Shown: one piece after another, positions 1 through 12,600 of the stretch
Layout: every line of letters begins with the position of its first letter
Numbering within the stretch: position 1 is the first letter of the stretch
Assembly (NCBI GenBank): GCA_022818135.1
Contig: JAFMSR010000005.1
Span: 34,048,872-34,112,871 of the forward strand
Reading direction: 5' to 3'
DNA length: 64,000 bases
Source: Saxidomus purpurata
Lineage: Eukaryota > Mollusca > Bivalvia > Venerida > Veneridae
Made by a program: the position numbers and the translations under genes
Notes under the pieces: model-generated
What the model was told of the DNA's origin: nothing
Seen by the model: the letters and a program-made list of their open reading frames with translations, nothing else
Database searches by the model: none

Positions 1-574
1 TGTACTAAGATATACAACTGTGAATCCATCTAAATTTGTGGGCAAAAAAATGCAATTTTTAGAGTATTTTTATTTTTGTGCAATCCATTTATCACAGTAC
101 AGTCCAAATCCGTTATCTCGACTTTGGTTATCTCAATTTTTCAATATCTCGAGTGGATTTTCTCAGTCCAGATTTTTTCCCTTCTTATTTTATATAAATC
201 AACTACAGACATCTCGATTTTTTCGATATTTCGAATAAATTTTTGATCCCCAACTGTGAAATTTCCTCTATTTTGACATCCGCTATCTTAAGTTGACATT
301 TATCACCTGCAAAAAAGTGCGATATGCTGCACACGATTGATTTTGCTCAATTTTTGTTTGCTGTCAGAGTAGCAAAAAACACCACGCGCACTCGGTGATC
401 TTAGAAATCCAAAGTCCAAAAGAAATTGAGAAAACAAGAGTCGACTGTAAATGATAATGTCATAATTTTGTTGTTTGGGTCTTGTGGATCAACCCACAAT
501 GTACTGCAATGAAACAAACATAACAAGTGCCTCACAAAAATAAATGGACTCACAATACTAAAGCAACTGCTTAC
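1..574. other. Intron/flank with a TATCTCGA-type short repeat
   Basis: No gene is supported here. Bases about 110-230 contain several ATCTCGA and TATTTCGAATA words, a low-order repeat also echoed near 59.1-59.25 kb (AACTCGAG runs). On the minus strand this is the intron after the 575-654 YTHDC1 exon. Confidence 0.5.
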
Positions 575-654
575 CCCATTGATAAATGTTTCCCTTCTTA
601 CTCCCTGATTATATCGTGACGAGCCTCGGTCTGATCTTCTGTCTCGGAAAAATC
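575..654 (-). CDS. YTHDC1: YTHDC1 exon: [10 protein letters not shown] segment
   Basis: Acceptor TTTGTTGAAG, donor GGG|GTAAGC. Joined to the 15.5 kb exon it reads [20 protein letters not shown] and then ETFING, matching the FSGVRRDVFLNG motif near the C-terminus of vertebrate YTHDC1. The intron before it is about 14.9 kb. The remaining C-terminal exon(s) must lie left of base 1. Confidence 0.88.
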
Positions 655-3600
655 CTTCAACAAAAATAATCATATGTATAGTTATTCATTCTTAACCATC
701 GTCAACCTAATAGCTATGTAATTAAAACATTGCTCAGGGTCTTCTGTCAGGGTTAAGTAGACCATTAATGTTTGGAAACAAGAGGGCCAACATGGCCCTA
801 TATCGCTCACCTGGCTACCAATGGCTGTAATATAAGGTCATCAATAGCAGAAAGGGTCAATTTTTGGGTTCTGATCTTAAACACTCTTCGTAGAAGTACG
901 CTACATAATGCTATATTCCAACCATCTAAGCTCCAGGCCAAGTGTTTTTCCCTCTATAAGCTTATAAATGTTAAATCCCCTTGGAAAGGTAGGTCAGCCT
1001 TGCCGAAATTGGAATCTACATGTGGTACAATTTCACTGCTATAGCTTCAAAAACAGTAAAGTTAATTTCATTGCTGTAGCTTAATCAAGGTAACTGAAAT
1101 ACTGATGGAAGATGGTCATCCATAGCTAACAAAAATTTAGAAAGATTTGAGTATTTTTAAGACTTTTATAATAGCCAGAACATTAGAACAGATGAGAATC
1201 TTAAATCATAGTTTAATATGGAGTTCTAATTAATAACATGTATATAATATCACCTTCCAAAAAATGCAGCCTCTTATTGCACATACATGGTTTTTCTAAG
1301 ATTTAACCTAGTGACCTAGCTTTTGGCTTGAGATGACCTATATTTGAAATCAATGTAGACTTTATCAAGACATTATTCTGACAAAGTTTCATTAAGATCC
1401 ACTGAAAAACGCAGGCTCTATTAAAAGGTTTTTTTAACATTTGACCAGTCCTGGTGACCTTGTTTTTGACCCAATATGAACAATCTTCAAACTTGACCTA
1501 GATTTCAACAAGACAATCATTCTAACAGGCTGCCTCTATTGCATACAAAATGTTTTTTCTCTCTAACATTTGACCTGCTGACCTTTTTTTAACCCTATAT
1601 GACCCTTATTTGAACTCTATCTAGATTTCATCAAGACACTCATTCTGACAAGTTTCACGAAAAACAAGAGGGCCATGATGGCCCTTTATCGTTCACCTGA
1701 CCACCAGTGCACTTAGATAAGGAAGTCACTTGTTGCTAAAGGGAGTCAGTAGATGCCTAAGGAAGTCACTGGTTGTTAGTGGAAGTAACTAGTCACTAAA
1801 TGTCATCAACTACCAGGGAGTCAGTGGTTGCTAGGAATCACTGGTCACTATGGAAGGGTGTGATTAATTTTGACCTCAGGGGTGTGATTTGAACATTCCT
1901 ACTAGAGGACCACTAGACAAATCTACATACCAAATATCTAGCTCTATGCAATGTGGTTTTGAAGCAGAAGATTTTAAAGGTTTTCCAACAAATTCTATGT
2001 AAAACAAGTTACCCCTTGGGCAGGGCCAATACTGACCCAAGGGGAAATCTTTGAACACACTTGGTAGAGGTCCACTAGACAATACTACATACTAAACATC
2101 TAAGCTCTAGACCCTGTGGTTTTGCAGAAGATTTTTTAAGTTTTTCCTATATGAAGTGACCTGCCTCCAGGTCAGTTTTGACCCCAGGGGTCATGATTTG
2201 AATAAACTTGGTACAGGTCCACTAGACAATGCCACACACCAAATATCTAAGCTCTAGTGGTTTACCAGAAGTAGGTATTCCTACGTATATAATTATGTCT
2301 ATGTTAATCAAGAGACCCCAAGGGTGGAGCCAAAATTGACCCAAACTTGGTAGAGGTCCACTACACAATGCTGTAAACTATATATCTAAGCTCAAGGCCA
2401 TGTGGTTTTGGAGAAGATTTTTAAAGTTTTTCCTATAGAAACCTATACAAAGTCTGGGGTCATGACCTGAACATATTGCTAGAGGTCAACTAGGAAATGC
2501 TACATGCCAAATGTCTAAGCTTTTATAGCTTTTCCTATATAAGCCTATGCAAATTTAAATGACCCCACCCCTCACCCTTGGCGGTTTCAATTTTCACGTG
2601 GGGTTCATAATTTTAAGAAGTAGAGGTCCACTAGGCATTGCTACATGTTAAATATCTAAGCTCTAGGCTTGATGATTTTAGAAGAAGATTTTTTAAAAGT
2701 TTTTCCTATATAACCCTGTGTAAAACCAAATGGATCCCCCCACCCATCAGTGTGGTCAATTTCGATCCGGGGGTTATGATTCGAACAATCTTGGAAGAGG
2801 TCAACAAGTCATGACTTGAACATATTGGTAGAGGTCCACTAGGAAACACTACATGCCAAGTATCTAAGCTTTAGGCCTTGCTGTTCAGAGAGGATTTTTA
2901 AAGTTTTTCCTATATCAGACTATGCAAAATCAAATGAGCACCAGTTTCAATTTACACCTGGGGTTCATAATTTTAAGAGGCAGAGGTCCACTAGGCACTG
3001 CTACATGCTAAATATCTAAGCTCTAGGCCTTGTGGTTTCAGAGAAGAAGATTTTTTAAAAGTTTTTTCCTATTTGTTGTCATAGCAACCCAAGTTCTGCA
3101 TGGAACGAAATTCTGGAACAAGCTTAATAGAGCTTGATTCAAGGAAAATCACTGCCATTTTCATCAATATTGGCCCAGTGGTTTCCATGAAGCAAACTAC
3201 TGACAACACATGACGACAGACAGGGTGATCCTAAAAAGCTCAGGTGAGCTAATAAAAAGTGCAGCCTCTATTGCATACACAAGTTTTTTGTAGGATTGAA
3301 CCTGGTGATCTAGCTTTTGAACAGAGATGACCCATTTTCAAACACCACCTAGATTTAATCAAGACACACATTCTGACAAAGTTTCATGAAGATCCAATGA
3401 AAAATCCATCTCTGTTGCATGCACTAGGTTTTCCTATAATTTGACCTGTTGACCTAGTTTTTGACCCAAGATGACCCATATTAGAAAAATTCAACCTAGA
3501 TTAATCAAGACATTCATTCTGACAAAGTTTTATGAAGATATAAAAGAACAAGAGGCCCATGAGGGCCAGCATCACTACTGGATCTACTGGACTGTTCTGA

Positions 3601-6600
3601 GTCAGTTCAGTGATTTTTTTGGAATGTTTTCAAGAAACAAGAGGTCCAAAAGTACCAGTATTGCTCTACTGGTCTGATTAGACTGTTTTGAGTAAGTTTG
3701 TGTAAATCTTTTGCAATATTATCAAGAAAAAGCTTTAAGACTGTGGATCAAATATATCTATTGATAATGAGTGAAAAAGATTTTCATAGTTTGGGTCACT
3801 GTGACCTTGACCTTTCACTATCTAACCAAAACAACAATAGGGATGAATGAAAACAAACTGCATTATCAAGAAAAATCTAACAGAGGTCACTTTGACCTTC
3901 AACTTTGATCCACTGACCCCAAAAAGGATAGGGATCATCTACATGTCACAGGGAACCTTATGAGCAAGTTTGATAAAACTTGGAAGAAAACTGTGACCTG
4001 TAGAGCGTTAACAAGGAAATGCTATTGGAGGACGGTGTGACCATGACCTTTGAACCACTGACCCCAAAAAGGATAGGGATCATCCACATGTTACATGAAA
4101 CCTGAGCAATTTTGATGAAAGTTGTATGAAAACTGTGACCTGTAAAGCATTATCAAGGAAAATCCAACAATGGTCACTATGACCTTGACCTTTGACCCAC
4201 TCACCCAAAACACAATAGGGATCATCTGCATGTTGCAGTGAGCATTCTGAGCAAGTTTGATAAAAATTGAATGAAAACTGTGACCTGTGAGTGTTATCAA
4301 TGAAAATTTAACGATAATCAAAGTGACCAGTTTGGGTCACTTGACCTTTGACCCCAAAACAAAACAACAGGGATCATCTATAAGTTTCTATCAACCTTCA
4401 GACCAAGTTTCATGAAAGTCAAATGAAAATTGTGATCTGTTAAGTGTTATCAAGGAAAAGCTAACGGAGGTCACTGTTACCTTGACCTTTGACCCAAAAA
4501 AATAGTAAGGATCATCTATTCAGTAAGCCAAATCAGTGCTATAGATCTCAAGTTTCTGAGGGGAAACAATTTTTAAAGTTTGGTTGAACTAAAAATGAAG
4601 CCTCTATCGCATTACACGATTGAAACCAAATGTGACTTGTTCACAAGATTTGTTTCCAATCAAATGTGACTTGTTCGCAAGATCTGTCAATGATTCTATC
4701 TGGTGACCAACTCTTGGACCCCACATGACCCAGTTTTAAACCAAACCTTGAGTTCATCAAGACAAACATTTGCATCAACTTTCATGCTAATTAAAACCAG
4801 ATGTGATTCACAATGTTTTCTATGATTTGATCAGGTGACATAGTTTTGATCCAAGTGACCCTATTTCAAACTCAACCTAAGTCCATCAAGATAAACATTC
4901 TGACAAACTGTCATGCTGATCATAACAAAATATAGCCTGTAGAATAGTTACAAGGTTTTTCTATCAATTGACATGGTGACGTAGTTTAAAACTGCATGTA
5001 ACTCAGTTTCAAACTTAACCTAAAGTATCGCACATTACTGTTTATTACTGTCGCACTGTATAGTACTGTAATACTGTATATAACTGTAGTACTGTATGGT
5101 GCTGTTGTACTGTATGGTACTGTAGTACTGTATGGCACTGTATTCTGAAGTGCTGTATGGTAACTGTAGAACTGTATATTACTGTAATACTGTTTGATAC
5201 TACTGTATGGCAACTGTAGTACTATATGGTACTGTAGTACTGTATGGTAACGTAGAACTGTATATTACTGTAGTACTGTATGATACTACTGTATGGTAAC
5301 TGTAGTACTATATGGTAATGTAGAACTGTATATTACTGTAGTACTGTAAGATACTACTGTATGGTAACTGAAGTACTGTATATAAATGTAGTACTGTGTG
5401 GTGCTGTTGTACTGTATGGTACTGTTGTACCATATGGTACTGTACTCTGTAGTGCTGTATGGTACTGTAGAACTGTATATTACTGTAGTACTGTATCATA
5501 CTACTATATGGTAACTGTAGTACTATATGGTACTGTAGTACTGTATGGTAATGTAGAACTGTATATTACTGTAGTACTGTATCATACTACTATATGGTAA
5601 CTGTAGTACTATATGGTACTGTAGTACTGTATGGTAACGTAGAACTGTATATTACTGTAGTACTGTATCATACTACTATATGGTAACTGTAGTACTATAT
5701 GGTACTGTAGTACTGTATGGTAATGTAGAACTGTATATTGCTGTAGTACTGTATAATACTACTGTATGGTAACTGAAGTACTGTATGGTAACTGTAGTAA
5801 AGTATTACTGTATGGTAACTGTATAACTTCATGGTACTGTATTACTGTATGGTACTATAGTACTGTATGGTAACTGAAATACTCTATGGTAACTGAAGTA
5901 CTGTATCGCACTGTAGTACTGTATGGCACTTTAGTATTGTATGACACTGTAGTACTGTATGGTACTGTATGTCACTTTAGTACTGTAAGTCACTTTAGTA
6001 CTGTATGTCACTGTAGAACTGTATGGTGATGTAGTACTGTATGTCACTATAGTACTGTATAGTACTGTAGTATTGTATGGTACTGTAGTACTGTAGTACT
6101 GTATGGCACTGTTGTACTGTATGGTATTTTATGTCACTTTAGTACTGTCACTTTAGTACTGTTTGTCACTGTAGAACTGTACGTCACTGTAGAACTGTAT
6201 GGTGCTGTAGCACCATATCTCACTGTAGCACTGTATGGTACTGTATGTCACTGTAGTACTGTATGGTGCTGTATGTCACTATAGTACTGTATATCACTGT
6301 AGTACTGTATGTCACTGTAGTACTGTATGGTGCTGTATGTCACTATAGTACTGTATATCACTGTAGTACTGTATGTCACTGTAGAACTATATGGTGCTGT
6401 AGTACTGTATGTCACTTTAGTACTGTATGTCACTGTAGTACTGTATTGCACTGTATGGTATTTTATGTCACTTTAGTACTGTAAGTCACTTTAGTACTGT
6501 TTGTCACTGTAGAACTGTATGTCACTGTAGAACTGTATGGTGCTGTAGCACTGTATGTCACTGTAGCACTGTATGGTACTGTATGTCACTGTAGTACTGT

Positions 6601-9600
6601 ATGTCACTGTAGTACTGTATGGTGCTGTATGTCACTATAGTACTGTATATCACTGTAGTACTGTATGTCACTGTAGAACTATATGGTGCTGTAGTACTGT
6701 ATGTCACTATAGTACTGTATGGTGCTGTAGTACTGTATGATATTGATAATGTATGTCACTGTAGTACTGTATGCCACTGTGGTACTGTAATACTGTATGG
6801 TACTGAATGATAATGTAGTACTGTATGGTGCTGTAGAACTGTATGATAATGTATGTCACTGTAGTACTGTATGCCACTGTAGTACTGTATGGTACTGTAT
6901 GATACTGTAGTACTATAGTTCACTGTTGTGTAGTCATGCAGAATTGTACAATATAGACATTAATTACAAAATTCATTAAGAACATAACGTTTGTTTTTAG
7001 TAACAACAGCCAATGTGTGCAGCACACTGGAACCATTCCCATGTTTTTTGAAACAGGTCAATGCAAGGAATGTTGGTAATATTCTCATCACTTAATCAAG
7101 TGCAATGGACCTAAACCATTTCCTGTTGTCTGGAAGGAGTCAATGAAAGGATGTTTCAGAGCAAGTTTGAAGATTTTTCAACCATTGGCAGTGTATGATT
7201 TTTGGATATGAAATCCATAAGCCATTCGGGCCAGCACTGCCTGGACTGTTACTGGCCAGAAAGCATTTTCACTGGCCCGAAAAATAATAAGGGTGTTCAG
7301 TAGACTTTGAAACTCAAAGGCCATTGACACTTAAGCCTAAATTTTCAAGGGTCAAAATCAAATTTGCAACAGACAAGGTGAGAAGTTTTAGGCTTGAGCC
7401 ACAGGTCATAGGGTTCAGAATACTCCTAAATTATCTTCTTTCCTAGCCTACATCAGCTCAAAAGTACAACGTACCCCGTTTGTCGCGACCTCCCATGTCC
7501 CTGAATGTCGTCATTTTTTTCGCGTCTTTAACAGTTTTAGTAAAAAAATTGTCCAAAAGAATGTTCAAATTATGATTAGCATTAACAAATACTGAAAGCT
7601 ATTTGACACAAATTTGGAAAGAGTTGACACGGGAGTAAAATCGTGGCACTTCGAGTGATTTTACAGGTAAATGAACGGGTTTACGGGACATACAAATCAA
7701 ATTTATTATATCCGGTAGTAATGTGTCTACACGTGAAATATTTTTTTGTATGCATGTTATATTCAAAAATATTTGCCGACCGACGTATAGCCTGTTCAAT
7801 ATATTTTATCACCAAAAATAAAACTTACTCATAACATTATCTATTCCAAATTATTATTTCTATAATCCAAAATTATCAGACTTAATCGTCTAGAATTACT
7901 TTTTCATGTCTCAAACTGTCAAATATCTCAGTCTGTTTGATGCCACGTGCTTCACCAAGGTCTTTCAAATAGTATGGTCCGGAAACGAGAGTAATACGAT
8001 AAATAACTTGCCTCGGATCACGTGACAAACATCCGGGTACCCGCCATTTTGGAAAAAGAAAGAAAATATTGAAACTTTATCTACGTATATCTCGATATTT
8101 TACCAATCAATTTGACCAACAAAGAGATCCTTAATACAATATATGCATTCCCTTACCATAATATGACATTATTTTTTCCCGATGTTTTGGTTTAGATGGA
8201 TTTACGCATTGGAAAGTTGACTTGATATGAACGTTTTTTTTTCACAAATGGCCGAAAGCCGAAAACCGACCTAATTTTAGCGCTTCTTTCCTACTTGCAT
8301 GGTGTTCATGGGATTGATGTTACATCTTTTTCTCATAGATTTAAGTCTAATGTACGTCTGTTATGTCTTAGATTTTCGTATTTCACCCGTATTTTAATTT
8401 TCTGGGACGGTTAGATCCGATCAAAATCTAAAAAATGGCGTCACCAGTGAATTTTTTCGCGATTCGGTGATATTTTGTGCACAGTTTTTCTCTGTATATT
8501 TAGGGTCAAATGATAAAAAATTGCTAATTAAAATGTAAATTAAGGGTTATATTTTGTTTGTTATGAATTAGATTTTCTTTTTTTTATTTAATAACATAAT
8601 AACGTACAGTTTTGTAAGACCAATATCGCGAGTCAAATTACCATCCATCGCTAAAACGCGCAAGACGGAACAGCATGGACCGTGTTTAACTCGCGTTTAA
8701 AACAAAAGTTTATTATATATAAAGGTTTTAATTTCACAGTTTTACAGAAAATTTTCTTAGTTTTCCAATTATACCATTTTTTAAATTAAAATTGGTATTT
8801 AAATGACAAAATGACGGGCAGTTTTGCATACAACTATCGGACAAAATACCAGTTAACTCGCTCGGCGTGATAAATACACGGTGTGATAATCGCTTCCAGG
8901 TAAAAATCGATAACCGAGACAAGATTATCAGTACGATAAGACGTTTATAGAAGGCGTTTCTAGACCATACTATTTGAAAGACCTTGGCTTCACTAAGATC
9001 AAACAAAACTCACATGTACAATGTGCGTCGGCGTTTGTTCTTTGATCTCGTAACACCTGCGGCTTTATATTTACGAATAAAAGAGGTTGCAGTAAAAATA
9101 AAAATTTCGGCAAAGGTTATTCATTAAAATAAATAGTAGAAAATTGTTACTGGAAAAACGTTGGCTTTGACAGTTGATGGAAACAATCAATGACTAAAAA
9201 ACGGACACGCTGCAACGCCGCGATTTTCTTTAAAACAGAACGTTTTGATTTAAATACAGAACAATTGGAAATGTTAATTGATAAATACTTTTTGCATTCA
9301 CAACTCAGTGTTTTAATGTTTCCGGCAGTCTGTGAATTACAATACACAGAGTCGTGTCAGAGACGTTTGCTCATTATCCGTGTTACAAACTCCGTCTTGG
9401 AAATTCGCCGGGGTCTTTTATTTTCAGTTTTATGATTGTTTATCAATTAACACCTTTGAATTGCTCATTATCCGTGTTACAAACTCCGTCTTGGAAATTC
9501 GCCGGGGTCTTTTATTTTCAGTTTTATGATTGTTTATCAATTAACACCTTTGATAACGAACATGTGTTAGTTGACACGTAGTGGCTAATCAGCTCCGCCT

Positions 9601-12600
9601 TCTTTCGTATATTAGCCAAAGACGACAATCGAGTTTTGACTGACGGCGAAATCGCTGAGATTTGTAACCACGCTCCATCTACTTTCATATGTTAGCCAAT
9701 AGACGAGTGTTTTTGATTGCCGAGACTTGTGATGCATAGGAAAAAATAAAAAGAATAATTTCCTGGTTTATGTGACATCAATTATGTACGTTTTTCGTAT
9801 GGCCTAAAAAAAAAATAGTTGTGTTTCTGGTGGCATGGCCAAAAAAAAGAGGGTCGGTAGGTAGGGAATTTTTTTTTTTTTTTTTTGTGGGTATGTATTG
9901 TTAGTTCTGCAAGTGGTGTTTGCTGCATATAATTGTTAACACCCCTTCACTTTTCATTTGTACATCTAAACTTGTTACTCATTTGACTATATTATAATAA
10001 AATAAATAATACATGAAATATACAAGATTAATCTGTGTTTTAAATTTATCTTCTTTCATATATAGATTATGAATTTATGTAAACCGACAACATTTTCATA
10101 TTAAATCTTTATTTTCAAGTTTGTGTTTATATTTGACTATCATACATATCTTTTTTTACACTACTTAAAATATTATTCACAGAGACTAGGAAATGTTTTA
10201 AACAAGAACAGATTTTGGCTGAAATAATCTCAATTGAAGACTGACAAAGACAATCATGACAGCAAACTTTTGTTTGAGATTTGTTGTGTAAAAATTGTAA
10301 TTTCAGGGGGTGGGGGTAAAAAAACGGGGTGTTTCAAATTGAAGGGTCATTGATTCTTCAGTCTTAAATGTTAAAGTTCAAAATCAAATTTAAAGAGTAA
10401 AGGTGAGAATTTTTGGGGTTTAGCTATGGGCCATAGGGTTCTTATACTCTAGGGTTGCATATTATTTTTCTTTTTTGTCTTGCAGCTTGTAAGTTATATT
10501 TTCTAATACTTAAATTAGGTAGCTGCTAATCCCAAACCTAAGCTCCATCAGCTCAAAAATGAAAAATATTTACATCGTTCCCGTTTGTCATATATTTTCG
10601 CGACCTCGCATGTTTGTGACTTCCTTCAAATTTTCGCGATTTTTACCGCTTTTAATACAATGAAATTTGTTCTGTTCAGAGTAGTTTCAGGGGGCTTTAA
10701 TTAAGGTTGTTTGAAACGAATTTAGGAAGATCATTGTATTATTTTATCTGTCTTTTTCATGAGGGATGGAGAGGCGCCGAATAATGCCCCCCATATATTA
10801 CGTGTAGAATAAAAATCACGTCCAGAACAATATGCAAGTTAAACTTTAAACACGCAAGTCAGTATTTAAATATTGACAAAAAACAATGCAATTATCATAA
10901 CTTTGTTGCGCTTACGTCCCGAGTTCAAAACGTTTTTAATGACACATGATTATCGGAGAACGGCTAATACTTAATTGTCTTTTGATCGCCCGAGGGGTTT
11001 TGTGTTTCCGACAATCTGTGAATAACAATACACAGAGTCGTGTCAAGAACTTGTCACTGTCCACCACTCACTACTAATCCGTGTTACAAACACTGTTACA
11101 AAAATTCGCCGAGGTCTGTTATTTTCAGTTTCATGATTGTTTATCAATTATCACATTTGATAACGACCTAAACAGCGTCATGCTGTTTAACAGGTAGTGT
11201 CTTATTAGCTCCGCCTTCTTTCGTATGAATTAGCCACAGACGACGATCGATTTTTGACTGACGGCGAAATCGCCAAGACTTGTAATGACGCCGCTCAACC
11301 TACTTTCATATGTTAGCCAACTGACGACGGTCAGTTTTTGATTGACACGGCAAAATTGCGAGTCTCGTGACGCATAAGAGAAAATGCCCGCGGGTCAAAT
11401 TGACAAACTGGACATTTTTTTGCGGGTCAAATAATGGTATTTCACGATTTTCAGGCACTGAAAACGTTAAAAAAACTTTACGGTCGGCGGCAAAAAATTA
11501 CGGTCGGTCGGGCCACCGGAAACACAACTATTTTTGTTTTAGGCCTATGAAAATACAAGACTTATCCAGTCAGCAAAAAACGTTTCCTGAAAATCCACAA
11601 GCCAGTCGGACTTGTGCTCTTGCAGTTTTTACTGGCCAATAAGAAAATCTAGTGGCCTCGGGCCAGCGGACCACCGCTAATTTCGAAGACTGCATTGGTT
11701 CATGAGAAGAAGCTTTTTGAAAACTTGTCTAGTTTTACTAGCAGTGGCTTGTGTGCTTTTTGCTTGTGTTTTTGTTTTAAAGGGGCCTATGTAAGAGATG
11801 AAGATGCTACAAAGCAAGTTTGGTGTCTTTCCAACTATTGGTTCTTGAGAAGCCATTTAAAGATTTTCCTATTGTAAAAAACAGTGATCCCTATGTGCAG
11901 TGGACTGAAAGCATTTCCTGATTTAACAAGAGCTGTCCCTCATAAGCGACGAATGCCCCAGAAAGAGGTGTCTCACAGTCTCTGTCCTCTCCATGTAATT
12001 CTAAAATCCTTCCATGCATGACAGAGTTACCATGCATACAGTATTCCATTACCTTTAAACTCTAAGTGTGACCTTGACCTTTGAAGTAGGGACGTGGGTC
12101 TTGCACGCAACACATCCTCTTGATGTACTGAACATTTGTGCGAAGTTATTTTATATTCAATCAATACATGATAAAGTTACAGTCCGGACACGAATGTATG
12201 CGTATATACAAGATTCTATTACTTTCAAAATCTTTTAGTATGACCTTGACCTTTGAGGCAGGGACGTGGGTCTTGCATGTGACACGTCGTCTTGATGTGC
12301 TGAACATTTGTGCCTAGTTATTTTAAAATCAATCAATACATGACAAGTTGCAGTCCGGACACAAATGTGTGCATATATATACAGGATTCTATTACTTTCA
12401 AACTCGGCGTGTCACCTTAACCTTTGAGGTATGGACATGGGTCTTGCACGTGACACGCCGTCATGATGTGCTGAACATTTGTGCGAAGTTATTTTAAAAT
12501 CCTTAAATGCATGACAAAGTTATAGTCCGGACACGAATGTGTGCATATATATTAGATTTTTTAACTTTCAAACTCTAAGTGTGACCTTGACGTTCGAGGT

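Larger units (their letters stand above)
777..5030 (+). repeat. GGCC-family dispersed repeat, outer copy
   Basis: It begins ACAAGAGGGCCAACATGGCC and continues with diverged units carrying phrases such as TTTGACCTAGTGACCTAG and AAGTTTCATGAAGATCC. The body resumes after the inner copy (1664-3254) and runs to about 5.0 kb. It includes further ACAAGAGG starts at about 3547 and 3637. No ORF supports a protein. The same start occurs at 12.76, 25.47 and (reversed) 60.24 kb. Confidence 0.7.
7215..11685. repeat. Composite repeat region bounded by inverted ACTGGCC segments
   Basis: CTGGACTGTTACTGGCCAG near 7230 and an inverted ACTGGCC/GGGCCAGCGG segment near 11,620-11,680 bracket the region. Inside, two paralogous blocks (about 7.4-9.8 kb and 10.3-11.4 kb) share a TTCGCGACCTCGCATGT-like module, a TGTGAATTACAATACACAG module and a TCATGATTGTTTATCAATT module. 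A smaller element (7956-8986) is inserted in the first block. No protein evidence was seen. Confidence 0.55.

Noticed and set aside
5361..6810. Open frames of VLYGTV/YSTTV-type peptides
   Set aside because: Minisatellite translated in several frames; not genes.
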